In this document: one piece after another, positions 1 to 7,597 of the stretch | How the letters are laid out: the number at the start of each line of letters is the position of its first letter | How positions within the stretch are numbered: the stretch's first letter is position 1 | Assembly: GCA_902492825.1 (NCBI GenBank) | Contig: CABUMZ010000070.1 | Location: 1 to 10,285 of the forward strand | Direction of reading: 5' to 3' | Source: an uncultured Collinsella sp. | GTDB taxonomy: Bacteria > Actinomycetota > Coriobacteriia > Coriobacteriales > Coriobacteriaceae | Length of the DNA: 10,285 bases | The notes under the pieces: generated by a model | Database searches by the model: none | What the model was told of the DNA's origin: nothing | Seen by the model: the letters and a program-made list of their open reading frames with translations, nothing else | Position numbers and translations under genes: made by a program

Positions 1-2011
1 CCGTCTTGCCCTGGCTATCGGTCAGACGACCCTCCTCCAGCACCTGCAGCAAGATGTTGAAGATATCGGGGTGCGCCTTCTCGATCTCGTCGAACAGCAC
101 GACCGAGTACGGATGGCGACGAACGGCCTTGGTGAGCTGGCCACCCTCGTCGTGACCGACGTAACCCGGAGGGCTACCGATGAGCTTGGAGACCTCGAAC
201 TCGCTACCGAACTCGGACATGTCGAAGCTGATGAGCGCATCCTTGTTGCCAAAGAGGTACTCGGCGAGCGTCTTGGCGAGCTCGGTCTTGCCCGTGCCGG
301 TGGGACCCAGGAAGATAAAGCTGCCGCCGGGGCGACGCGGATCCTTGAGCGGCGAGCGGCTGCGGCGCACGGCCTTGGCAACTGCCTCGACAGCCTCATC
401 CTGACCGATGATGCGAGTCTTGAGCACGCTTTCGGCTTGCAGCAGGCGACGGCTCTCGCTCTCGGTAAGCGAAGACACCGGCACGCCCGAAGTCACGGAC
501 ACGATGTCGGCGATCTGGGAGACATCGATGGTGAGCGGGCTGGCGTCGAGCTCGGCGGTCCAGGCAGCCTTGGCCTCGGCGAGCTCAATCTCGGCGGCCT
601 TCTGCTGCTCAGTGATCTCGGCGGCCTTGTTCATGTCGTCGCTCTCGGTGGCCTCCTGCGCGGCGGCCTTAAGCTCCTCCACGCGATGCTCGGCCTCACG
701 CACCGGCTCGGGCGCGCGATTCGCGGCGATGCGAGCGCGGGCACCGGCCTCGTCAATGAGGTCGATAGCCTTATCGGGCAGGAAGCGATCCTGGATGTAG
801 CGGTTGGAAAGGTTCGCGGCGGCCTCGATAGCACCCTGCGTATAGCGCACATGGTGGTGCTCCTCGTAGCGCGGCTTGAGCGCGGTCAGGATCTTGACCG
901 TGTCCTCGACGCTCGGCTCCTCGACATCGATGGTCTGGAAGCGACGCTCGAAGGCCGGGTCCTTGGTGAGGTACTTGCGGAATTCCTCGGCCGTGGTGGC
1001 GCCGATAATCTGGAAGGCACCGCGCGCGAGCACGGGCTTGAGCATGGAGCTCGCGTCGATGGAGCCCTCGGCAGAACCGGCACCGATGATAGTGTGCATC
1101 TCGTCGATAAACAGGATGACGTCGTCGGCTTCGGTGGCCTCCTGGATCACGTTCTTGAGGCGCTCCTCAAACTCGCCGCGATACTTGGCACCCGCAACGA
1201 GGCCTGGCAGGTCGAGCGTCCAGATATTCTGGTTCATGAGGTTCTCGGGCACGTTGCCGGCTGCAATCTGCTGAGCCAGGCCCTCGACGATGGCCGTCTT
1301 GCCCACGCCGGGGTCGCCCAGAATGAGCGGGTTGTTCTTGGTGCGGCGCGAAAGAATTTCCATCATACGCTGGACTTCCTTTTCGCGACCGATTACAGGG
1401 TCGAGCTCGCCGTCGCGCGCCTTCTGCGTGAGGTTGGTCGCGAACTGCTTAAGCGTATCGGTGCCACTCCCCTTTTGCTGAGAGGCATCCGAGCCGCTAA
1501 AGAACGGCAGGCCCGCACCGGGACGCCCGGCACCGGCGCCGGCGAGCGGACGCTTCTTGTCCTGGTCCTTGGCGGTGAGTTTCTCGATAGCCTTTTTGAT
1601 GGAGGCGGACGACACACCCAGGCGCATGAGGATGTCCATGGCCATGCCGTTGCCCTCTTCGACGATGCCGATCAGCAAGTGCTCGGTCGACACGTAGGTC
1701 TGGTTGTTCTCACGCGCCACGCGGAACGAACGCTCCATCACGCTAATGACGAGCGGCGCAAAGGCGAGCTTGGCCGCCTCGGTCTCCTCACTGGGCTCGG
1801 GAACCGTGGTCTGGACCTCTTTGAGAGTATCCATGATGTCATCGTAGGAGATGTCGAGCGAACGCAGCGCCTCGGCGGCAATGCCCTCGTCCTCCTTGGC
1901 AAGCGCCAGCAGCAGGTGCTCGGTGCCCACCTTATTTGAATGAAGATCGAGCGCCTCCTGTTTGGCCATCGACATGACCTTGCGCGCTCGATCGGTAAAT
2001 CTATCTAACAT
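1..2011 (-). CDS. clpC: ATP-dependent Clp protease ATP-binding subunit ClpC (C-terminus outside window)
   Basis: Hsp100/Clp AAA+ unfoldase that should feed misfolded or tagged cytoplasmic proteins to the ClpP peptidase. The first 670 residues are visible. An N-terminal double Clp repeat (about 1-145) is followed by AAA+ module 1, with Walker A GDPGVGKT at 232-239 and Walker B FIDE at 301-304. A short charged middle domain lies at about 430-490. AAA+ module 2 has Walker A GPTGTGKT at 569-576 and Walker B FDE at 640-642. The short middle domain and N-domain favour ClpC over ClpB, which has a much longer coiled coil. Roughly 150-200 residues (sensor 2 and the ClpP-contacting loop region) lie beyond the left edge, so the ClpP loop cannot be checked. 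The start is ATG at 2011 (MLDRFTDRARKV, the usual ClpC opening), preceded by an AAGGAAA ribosome site. It is separated from the tetR stop by 192 bp and probably has its own promoter. Confidence 0.96.
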   Translation of the reverse strand, partial: MLDRFTDRARKVMSMAKQEALDLHSNKVGTEHLLLALAKEDEGIAAEALRSLDISYDDIMDTLKEVQTTVPEPSEETEAAKLAFAPLVISVMERSFRVARENNQTYVSTEHLLIGIVEEGNGMAMDILMRLGVSSASIKKAIEKLTAKDQDKKRPLAGAGAGRPGAGLPFFSGSDASQQKGSGTDTLKQFATNLTQKARDGELDPVIGREKEVQRMMEILSRRTKNNPLILGDPGVGKTAIVEGLAQQIAAGNVPENLMNQNIWTLDLPGLVAGAKYRGEFEERLKNVIQEATEADDVILFIDEMHTIIGAGSAEGSIDASSMLKPVLARGAFQIIGATTAEEFRKYLTKDPAFERRFQTIDVEEPSVEDTVKILTALKPRYEEHHHVRYTQGAIEAAANLSNRYIQDRFLPDKAIDLIDEAGARARIAANRAPEPVREAEHRVEELKAAAQEATESDDMNKAAEITEQQKAAEIELAEAKAAWTAELDASPLTIDVSQIADIVSVTSGVPVSSLTESESRRLLQAESVLKTRIIGQDEAVEAVAKAVRRSRSPLKDPRRPGGSFIFLGPTGTGKTELAKTLAEYLFGNKDALISFDMSEFGSEFEVSKLIGSPPGYVGHDEGGQLTKAVRRHPYSVVLFDEIEKAHPDIFNILLQVLEEGRLTDSQGKT

Positions 2012-2203
2012 GCTCGTTTCCTTACATGAGTTCATCGAAATCAAAACGCCCGCCCGTCGGCGGCGCTTTTGTCTCTTTACCCACAGGTTGTCTATGTTAA
2101 CAGCTGGAGGAATATCTATAAACCCGGCTCACATGAATGCAGGTTATGACCGCATCGCGGGACTCACCGCGCGATGCGCGACAGGCGCCCCGCAAGAGAA
2201 ACC
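2012..2203 (-). promoter_or_regulatory. tetR-clpC intergenic region with probable clpC promoter and ribosome site
   Basis: This 192-bp gap holds no convincing gene. Read on the minus strand, an AAGGAAA ribosome site sits just before the clpC ATG. Farther upstream an AT-rich patch (2110-2122, TTTATAGATATT on the minus strand) is the best candidate for a -10 region, although no good -35 hexamer is paired with it. A TGTTAACA palindrome lies at 2095-2102, between that patch and the gene. In Actinobacteria clp genes are often activated by ClgR; I could not identify a convincing ClgR site, nor a CtsR or HspR operator, by eye. The exact promoter is therefore uncertain. Confidence 0.4.
2151..2178. 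other. GC-rich hairpin downstream of tetR, no U-run
   Basis: A perfect 9-bp inverted repeat, CGCATCGCG (2151-2159) with CGCGATGCG (2170-2178), encloses a 10-nt loop. It starts 26 bp after the tetR stop codon in the direction of transcription. No T-run follows on the minus strand, so it is not a standard intrinsic terminator. It may stabilise the 3' end of the operon transcript or act as a weak or Rho-assisted stop. Its right arm is part of a short direct repeat shared with the end of tetR. Confidence 0.5.
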
Positions 2204-2254
2204 CTAGGCGTCTTTCACCACGTCGGGACTCGTCGCACGCGATGCGCGATAGGC
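2159..2254. repeat. Imperfect direct repeat spanning tetR end and downstream DNA
   Basis: Two copies of a roughly 30-bp unit occur 66-68 bp apart, at 2159-2186 and 2225-2254. Each begins GGGACTC and ends in a 17-nt block that differs at one position (2170-2186 against 2238-2254, GCGATGCGCGAC/TAGGC). The second copy is inside the tetR coding region and encodes residues near the C-terminus (AYRASRATSPD). The first is noncoding but would read ACRASRGESRD in the equivalent frame. This looks like a local duplication of the gene end. Confidence 0.6.
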
Positions 2255-2902
2255 ATCGGCCTCCTTGGAGACGCGTTCGAGCAGCTCGGATGTATCGACG
2301 CCCTCGACTTGCGCGACCGTTTCCACCGTCTGCATGGAGACCGCCCTCAGGTACGCGCACGCGCTGTCCCCCAGCTGCTCGAGGTCTATCTCCTCGCCGC
2401 CCTCCCGGGCAAAGCCGACCGCCATCACAAAGCCCATGATGCCCGAGACCAGAAAGCCCACCGCAAAGCTCGAATCTGCCTTGAGCTCTTCTCCGTCGGG
2501 GTGGACGATCTCTCTCACGCGGTCGATGATGATCGTATGGATGCCCTGCACGACCTGCTCGGCGGCACCCGCCCTCATGGTGATGACGATGCGCCGCAGC
2601 AGGCAGCGGACGTCGCGCCGGTCGAACGCCGAAAGGTCGCCCTCGCTCGAAAAATGCCAGAGGACATCGGTGATGAGCTCGTTATCCTGCAGCAGCTGGG
2701 CTATGGCGATGGCGACGAGTTCATCGAAATCGTGAAAATAGTAGTAAAACGTTCCGCGATTGCACTGGGCGGCGCGGGTCACCTCGCCAACCGACAGCTC
2801 GAAGATGCTGTTGTTCTCGATGAGCTCCCAAAACGCCTCGATGATACGGGTGCGTGCATCGGGCGCATCGGCGTCCTTACGCGGTCTCGCCATGCGCCTC
2901 AC
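2204..2902 (-). CDS. TetR/AcrR-family transcriptional regulator
   Basis: Predicted 232-residue DNA-binding repressor. Residues 16-62 form the typical TetR N-terminal three-helix domain: TRIIEAFWELIEN, then helix-turn-helix ELSVGEVTRAAQCNRGTFYYYFHDFDEL, ending in the characteristic YYYF-x-x-FDEL. The C-terminal 170 residues are a mostly helical ligand-binding and dimerisation region with no recognised ligand class. Two starts are possible: GTG at 2902, with AGGGG just upstream, or ATG at 2893 (MARPRKD), which has a GGTGAGG rather too close. Either way the gene overlaps the end of the large activase/dehydratase gene by 26 or 17 bp, so the two are translationally linked and cotranscribed. The perfect palindrome at 7366-7386, in the promoter of this operon, is the obvious binding site, which would make the regulator self-controlled. 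That link is inferred from position and symmetry. Confidence 0.93.
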   Translation of the reverse strand: MRRMARPRKDADAPDARTRIIEAFWELIENNSIFELSVGEVTRAAQCNRGTFYYYFHDFDELVAIAIAQLLQDNELITDVLWHFSSEGDLSAFDRRDVRCLLRRIVITMRAGAAEQVVQGIHTIIIDRVREIVHPDGEELKADSSFAVGFLVSGIMGFVMAVGFAREGGEEIDLEQLGDSACAYLRAVSMQTVETVAQVEGVDTSELLERVSKEADAYRASRATSPDVVKDA

Positions 2903-5900
2903 CGCACCCCTGCGCCTTGGCGTTCATGATGAGCATCTGAAGACGGTTCTCCACGTTGGCGAAGCTCACGTCGGGATCGTAGTCGAGCGGCAGGAACTGC
3001 GCCGTGGGATACTGCTCCTTGAGCGCATGGATGAGCCCGCGCCCCACGACATGGTTGGGCAGACACCCGAACGGCTGCAGGATCACGAAGTTGCGGCAGC
3101 CGCGCTTGGCGTGCTCGAGGATCTCCGCCGGAATCAGCACGCCCTCGCCCGCATCGAACGTATGGTGCAGGATCTTATCGCTCGCGCGCACGAGCTCGGG
3201 CATGCGCGTCGGCGGCTCGTAGAGCGGGCTCGCCGCGCCCAGGCGGTCGCAACGGTCGTGCGCGAGCTCGAACAGGTTGTCCGCCGTGGCGTACCAGGCC
3301 TTTTCGGGCAGCGACAGGTCGACGTGGAACTCGCGCGACTGCGCATGCTTGTAGAAATAGGTCTTGCGGATCACGTCGGTCATGCGCGCCTCGATGACCT
3401 CGAGCCCGTTGTCCTCGAGGTAGCGCTCGATCTCGTGGTTGGCGCCGAGATGGAAATTGAGCAGGTACTCGCCCACGATGAGAACGGTCGGATGCGGGTT
3501 CGAGCGGTCGTACGGAACGGCGTCCATGATCGCAAGCGCGCGTTTGAAGCCCGTCGCCTGGCCTCTCAGCCCGGAGCGCTCCATGCCCTCGATAACCTCA
3601 TCGAGCGCGCGGTCGAACGCAGCGTCCGCCGCGCCCTTCTCGAGCTCGTAGGGACGGATGCGCCTAAGCATGGCCTCGAGGGCATCGATCATGGGAAGAC
3701 CGTAGGCGATCTGGATGCTCGGGCCAAGGCCGAGCTTGAAGCCCGGATGCGCATTGTGGGCATCGACGTCGTCGTTGGTGAGCACCGGGACATAGTCGTA
3801 TCCCGCGTCGTCGAGCGCGCGGCGCAGCAGGGGCATGTAGTGCGTCAGGCGGCAGTCGCCGATATACTTGCCAGTCACCACGGCGACGTCGTGCGGGTCG
3901 TACTTACCGCTCTCGAGTGCCGCGAGTGCCTCGCCGATCACGATTTGCGCGGGGAAGCAGATGTCGTTGTGCACATAGCGTTTGCCCAGGCGGATGGCAT
4001 CCTCGCGCCCGATATCAAGGGCCTCGGCGCGCACGCCCTGATTGCGCATCGCCGCGGTCATGAGCCTGCAGAACGCATGGGAGGTGTTGGGGACCAGCGC
4101 GATCTTGTCGTGCCGGTCGCGCTTGGTGTACTTGACCTTATACGGGTCGTCGAGCGGATGGACCGCGTGCACCCGGGCGCCCTCGGCACGCTCCTCCGCG
4201 CGACGACGGTTGACCGACTCGATAAACGAACGCACGCGAATGCCCATGGGACCGGCGACGTCGCTCTCATCGAGCTTGATCATCATCGGAACCTTGGAGC
4301 CCATCTCGCCCATCATGCGCGCGATCTCGTCGGTGAGATACGCATCGTGGCCGCAGCCGAAGCTGCCCATCTGCACGAGCTCGAGCTCGGGCGTCGATGC
4401 GACGATGACCGCGCACGACAGCATGCGCGCATGGTAGTTGTTCACGATGTCGATGCGGCTGTTGGAAAGGTCGACGTTGCAGACCCCCGGCACCGCATCG
4501 GGCGTCAGCACGGGGATGCCGCGCTCAGAGAAGAGCTTGGGCAGCCCGTGGTTGACCAGCGGGTCGTTGTGGTACGGGCGCGAAGCGATCACCACCGCGT
4601 AGCCGCCGTCCTCGCGCAGGTTCTCGAGCACCTGCCTGCCGCGCAGCTGCAGCTGGTTCTCAAACGTCTGCTGCGCGCGGTCCGCCTGCTCGGTCGCCTT
4701 GGCAACCAGGTCGGCATCGATATCGAAGGTCTCCTTGCACCACGCCTTGAGCTGGCGGTTTCGGTCGCCCTCGTCGTACCAGTGGAACAGCGGCGTATCG
4801 AACGGAACGCCGAAACGCTCCTCCGGGTTATCGGAATTGCGCATCACGTAGGGGTATCCCTTTACGACGGCGCACATCCACTCGCTGGTAGAGGCGGTGT
4901 TTTCGGTGGGCACCGTCGTGATGATGGGCATGAAGATGCGATCGACGCCCGCGTCGACGAGATTGCGGATGTGCCCGTGGACGAGCTTGGCCGGGAAGCA
5001 CACGGTGTCGGATGTGACGTGCGCCAGACCGCGCTCGTACATCGCCTTGGTGCTGCGTCCCGAGACGCGCACCTTAAAGCCGAGCGTGCTGAAGAACGTC
5101 GACCAGAACGGCATGGTGTCCCAGAACTCGAGCACACGGGGAATGCCGATCGTGACATCGCGCCCCCCGCTGACGGGAACCGTGGGGTACGACTCGAACA
5201 GCAGCTTCTCGCGGTCGACAAAGAGATTGGGGGCAGCCGCGGTCCGGTCGCGCCCCGTGCCGGGTGCCTGTGCCTCGCAAGCACCCTGCGGACGCAGCTC
5301 CTCCGCCGCGGGAACCTCGCGCACGAGCTCATCCCATGAGATGGCGCCGCCGCGCGGGCAGCGATTGCCCGTGACGTAAAGCGAGCCGTCGCCAAATGCC
5401 ACGACCGCGCGCTGGCAGCGGTTGTTGCACCGACGGCAGGTAACGCCGCCGAACTCGCGATGCTCGAAGCGCTCCACGGCATCGAGCCCGATAAACGACG
5501 TGCCGGCGTCGCCCTTGCGGCATTCCTCGCGCGCGAGCAGGGCGATACCGATAGCGCCCATCAGCCCCGGGTGGGGCGCACGCGTGACGGGTTTGCCCAG
5601 ATACTGCTCGAATGCGCGCAGCACCGCGTCGTTTCGGAACGTGCCGCCCTGGACGACGACTTTGTCGCCCAGACGGTTGAGATTTGAAACGCGAATGACC
5701 TTGGTGAACACGTTCTCGATAATCGAACGGCAGAGACCGGCCATGATGTCGCCCGGACCCTTACCGCGCCGCTGCTCGGAAACGACGCTGCTGTTCATGA
5801 ACACCGTGCAGCGGCTGCCGAGAACGGCGGGGGCTTTGGACGAAAATGCCTCGGTCGCGATATCCTCAACGGCTATTCCGAGGTTTTTGGCAAAACCCTC

Positions 5901-7316
5901 GAGGAACGAGCCGCAGCCCGCAGAGCACGCCTCGTTGACGACGATATCGGTCAGCACGCCGTGGTTGAGCCAGATGGCCTTCATATCCTGTCCGCCGATG
6001 TCGAGCACGAAGGTCGCATCGGGAACGCATGCGCACGCGGCGCGGGCGTGCGCGACCGTCTCGACCGTATGGTAGTCGGCGTGGAACGCGCGCGCGAAAA
6101 GCTCCTCGCCGTATCCCGTGGTGCCCACGGCATCGATCGCAAGCGTGACTCCCGCTGTCTCCCAGCGGTTCTTCAAGCTGACAAGACCCTGTTGGGCGAC
6201 GTCGAGCGGTCTGCCGTTATTAGACGCGTAGAACGAATCGACAAGCTCACCCGCCTCATCGACCAGGGCGAACTTGGTCGTCGTGCTCCCCGAATCGATA
6301 CCGAGCGCCACACGCACCGTCTCTCCGGGCGCATACGCATCCGGACCCTTTGCCGGCGTCTCTTTGCCATGGCGTGCCGTAAAATCCGCCTGCTCGGCAG
6401 GTGTGGCAAAAAAGGGCTGGGCAAGACGTCCCTCCCCGCTTGCGGGCGCGACCGTCTCGAGCTTATCCAGCCGGACAAAAGCGTCGGGAAGGTCGATCGG
6501 TTGGGACGATGCGAACATGTCGGTCAGCGACAGGGCGGCACCGCGCGCGACCATGATCTGCGGATCGCGCGGGACGATAACCTGATCGTCCGATAGATTC
6601 AGTTGCTCCCGGAACACGCGGACCAGTGTGGGGTTGTAGGCGAGCGTACCGCCCTCGAAGATTACCGGCGGCTCGATGTCGATACCCTGGGCCAGACCGC
6701 CGATCGTTTGGCGGGCGACCGCGTGAAGCGCCGAAAGCGCCAGGTCGGTGGTAGGAATGCCCTCGTTGAGCAGCGGCTGGATATCGGTCTTTGCGTACAC
6801 GCCGCAGCGGCCCGAGACCTCGTGGACGGTCGTTCCCCGGCTTGCGAGCTGCTCGAACTCGCCCGATTCGGTGCCGACCCCCATGAGCTTTGCCATCTCG
6901 TCGATAAATGCACCGGTACCGCCTGCGCACGAGCCGTTCATGCGCATGTCGGCAACCTCGATGTCTCCCTTATCGTTGGTGCGGAAGAAGATCATCTTGG
7001 CGTCTTGGCCGCCCAGCTCGATGGCGCAGCGCGTCTGCGGATAGAACCTGCTGATCGCGAGCGCGTTGGCGACCACCTCCTGAACGTACGAGGCGCCCAG
7101 CGCGGTCGCGATATCGCGCGCACCCGAGCCGGTCACCGCAACGCGCAGTGACTCATGGGGAAAGCGCTCGGCGAGCTCGCCGAGCATGGCGCGCACGCTC
7201 GCTGTCTGACACGCCCCGTGGCGGCGATATCCCCACCACGCCTCGGTCATATCCTCGTGCATCGCGTAAACTTTGGTCGTCGTCGACCCTACGTCCAGTC
7301 CTACTAGCAACGCCAT
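2877..7316 (-). CDS. Giant fused acyl-CoA dehydratase activase / 2-hydroxyacyl-CoA dehydratase-like protein
   Basis: A 1479-residue soluble protein joining modules that are separate subunits in the 2-hydroxyglutaryl-CoA dehydratase family. Two BadF/BcrA/HgdC-type ATPase modules come first. Module one has GLDVGSTTTK at 6-15, GGQDAK at 102-107 and cluster cysteines C130 (SCAGGTG) and C171. Module two has GIDSGSTTTK at 339-348, GGQDMK at 441-446, C464 (with extra C468) and C503. A linker carries CRRCNNRC (C627, C630, C634) and C653. The rest is DUF2229/HGD-D-like, apparently in two halves: CFPAK at 773 and FGCGHD at 987-991, then CFPAQ at 1120 and FGCLPNH at 1417-1422. Family knowledge predicts ATP-driven low-potential electron transfer to an iron-sulfur centre, with radical dehydration or reduction of a substrate; the substrate is unknown. 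ATG at 7316 follows a GGAG ribosome site. Proteins of this layout are often annotated as activase-related. No break or frameshift was seen. Confidence 0.93.
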   Translation of the reverse strand: MALLVGLDVGSTTTKVYAMHEDMTEAWWGYRRHGACQTASVRAMLGELAERFPHESLRVAVTGSGARDIATALGASYVQEVVANALAISRFYPQTRCAIELGGQDAKMIFFRTNDKGDIEVADMRMNGSCAGGTGAFIDEMAKLMGVGTESGEFEQLASRGTTVHEVSGRCGVYAKTDIQPLLNEGIPTTDLALSALHAVARQTIGGLAQGIDIEPPVIFEGGTLAYNPTLVRVFREQLNLSDDQVIVPRDPQIMVARGAALSLTDMFASSQPIDLPDAFVRLDKLETVAPASGEGRLAQPFFATPAEQADFTARHGKETPAKGPDAYAPGETVRVALGIDSGSTTTKFALVDEAGELVDSFYASNNGRPLDVAQQGLVSLKNRWETAGVTLAIDAVGTTGYGEELFARAFHADYHTVETVAHARAACACVPDATFVLDIGGQDMKAIWLNHGVLTDIVVNEACSAGCGSFLEGFAKNLGIAVEDIATEAFSSKAPAVLGSRCTVFMNSSVVSEQRRGKGPGDIMAGLCRSIIENVFTKVIRVSNLNRLGDKVVVQGGTFRNDAVLRAFEQYLGKPVTRAPHPGLMGAIGIALLAREECRKGDAGTSFIGLDAVERFEHREFGGVTCRRCNNRCQRAVVAFGDGSLYVTGNRCPRGGAISWDELVREVPAAEELRPQGACEAQAPGTGRDRTAAAPNLFVDREKLLFESYPTVPVSGGRDVTIGIPRVLEFWDTMPFWSTFFSTLGFKVRVSGRSTKAMYERGLAHVTSDTVCFPAKLVHGHIRNLVDAGVDRIFMPIITTVPTENTASTSEWMCAVVKGYPYVMRNSDNPEERFGVPFDTPLFHWYDEGDRNRQLKAWCKETFDIDADLVAKATEQADRAQQTFENQLQLRGRQVLENLREDGGYAVVIASRPYHNDPLVNHGLPKLFSERGIPVLTPDAVPGVCNVDLSNSRIDIVNNYHARMLSCAVIVASTPELELVQMGSFGCGHDAYLTDEIARMMGEMGSKVPMMIKLDESDVAGPMGIRVRSFIESVNRRRAEERAEGARVHAVHPLDDPYKVKYTKRDRHDKIALVPNTSHAFCRLMTAAMRNQGVRAEALDIGREDAIRLGKRYVHNDICFPAQIVIGEALAALESGKYDPHDVAVVTGKYIGDCRLTHYMPLLRRALDDAGYDYVPVLTNDDVDAHNAHPGFKLGLGPSIQIAYGLPMIDALEAMLRRIRPYELEKGAADAAFDRALDEVIEGMERSGLRGQATGFKRALAIMDAVPYDRSNPHPTVLIVGEYLLNFHLGANHEIERYLEDNGLEVIEARMTDVIRKTYFYKHAQSREFHVDLSLPEKAWYATADNLFELAHDRCDRLGAASPLYEPPTRMPELVRASDKILHHTFDAGEGVLIPAEILEHAKRGCRNFVILQPFGCLPNHVVGRGLIHALKEQYPTAQFLPLDYDPDVSFANVENRLQMLIMNAKAQGCGEAHGETA

Positions 7317-7365
7317 AATGCTCCGTCTCTCGCATTTTTCCCGCTAGAGATATACCACTCTACGT
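7317..7365 (-). promoter_or_regulatory. Leader and probable -10 of the activase-tetR operon
   Basis: Upstream of the ATG at 7316, minus-strand reading gives a GACGGAG ribosome site 4 nt before the start. About 33 bp farther upstream is TATATC (7354-7349), the best -10 candidate. The -35 would then fall inside the palindrome at 7366-7386, where the match to consensus is weak, as might be expected of a regulated promoter. The -10 assignment is by eye and tentative. Confidence 0.4.
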
Positions 7366-7386
7366 AATACAACAGACTGTTGTATT
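7366..7386. promoter_or_regulatory. Perfect 21-bp palindrome, probable TetR operator
   Basis: AATACAACAG at 7366-7375, a single A at 7376, then the exact reverse complement at 7377-7386. It sits 50 bp upstream of the start of the 1479-residue gene, where the -35 region and spacer of its promoter should lie. Size and symmetry fit TetR-family operators, and the same operon encodes a TetR protein as its last gene. Occupancy would block RNA polymerase. The symmetry is seen directly; binding by this regulator is inferred. Confidence 0.75.
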
Positions 7387-7398
7387 TAAACTCCGTAT

Positions 7399-7431
7399 AA
7401 AAAGCGGCTGCCGAAACGCTTCAGCAGCCGC
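7399..7431 (-). terminator. Intrinsic terminator downstream of the DUF2798 gene
   Basis: On the minus strand, GCGGCTGC (7431-7424) pairs perfectly with GCAGCCGC (7411-7404). A further 3-bp GAA/TTC stem lies inside after one mismatch, closing on a 4-nt loop, and TTTTT (7403-7399) follows. This should end minus-strand transcription from the DUF2798 gene just before the promoter of the activase-tetR operon, isolating the two units. Confidence 0.85.
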
Positions 7432-7597
7432 CGAATGCACCAACAGATTGTTCTGCGCGCTAGCACGTCGGGCAATGGAGCAGCACGGGCCCTCCGGTCA
7501 TGCGCACCGCTCACGCCCGCGATGTCGCCGAGAGAGCTATCCACGCTTAGGGCTCCAACCAAGCAAGTCGCCCGCGCTCAGCAGATCCCTAAGCGAG
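7432..7597. other. Gene-free stretch after the DUF2798 stop codon, with a 9-bp inverted repeat
   Basis: No coding region is supported between the DUF2798 stop and the terminator at 7399-7431, so the transcript would have an unusually long 3' untranslated region. CGCTTAGGG at 7544-7552 is the exact reverse complement of CCCTAAGCG at 7587-7595, separated by 34 nt, with the right arm ending 2 nt before the stop codon. No T-run follows on either strand, so this is a possible 3'-end RNA structure rather than a terminator. Confidence 0.4.
7441..7452. promoter_or_regulatory. Possible secondary operator core
   Basis: CAACAGATTGTT differs by one base from the central CAACAGACTGTT (7370-7381) of the palindrome upstream of the activase operon. 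Its centre lies 71 bp farther upstream. It keeps dyad symmetry (AACA, 3 nt, TGTT) but lacks the outer arms. It could be an auxiliary site for the same TetR regulator, or chance. Confidence 0.3.

Noticed and set aside
71..1939. 622-residue open frame on the plus strand
   Set aside because: It lies exactly antisense to clpC, has no recognisable domain and is rich in L, G, R and H, as expected for the opposite strand of a GC-rich gene.
2151..2178. Intrinsic terminator after tetR
   Set aside because: The 9-bp stem is good but no T-run follows on either strand, so it is listed only as a hairpin.
2760..5339. 859-residue open frame on the plus strand
   Set aside because: It is antisense to the large activase/dehydratase gene and the start of tetR, and shows only low-complexity composition typical of an antisense shadow.
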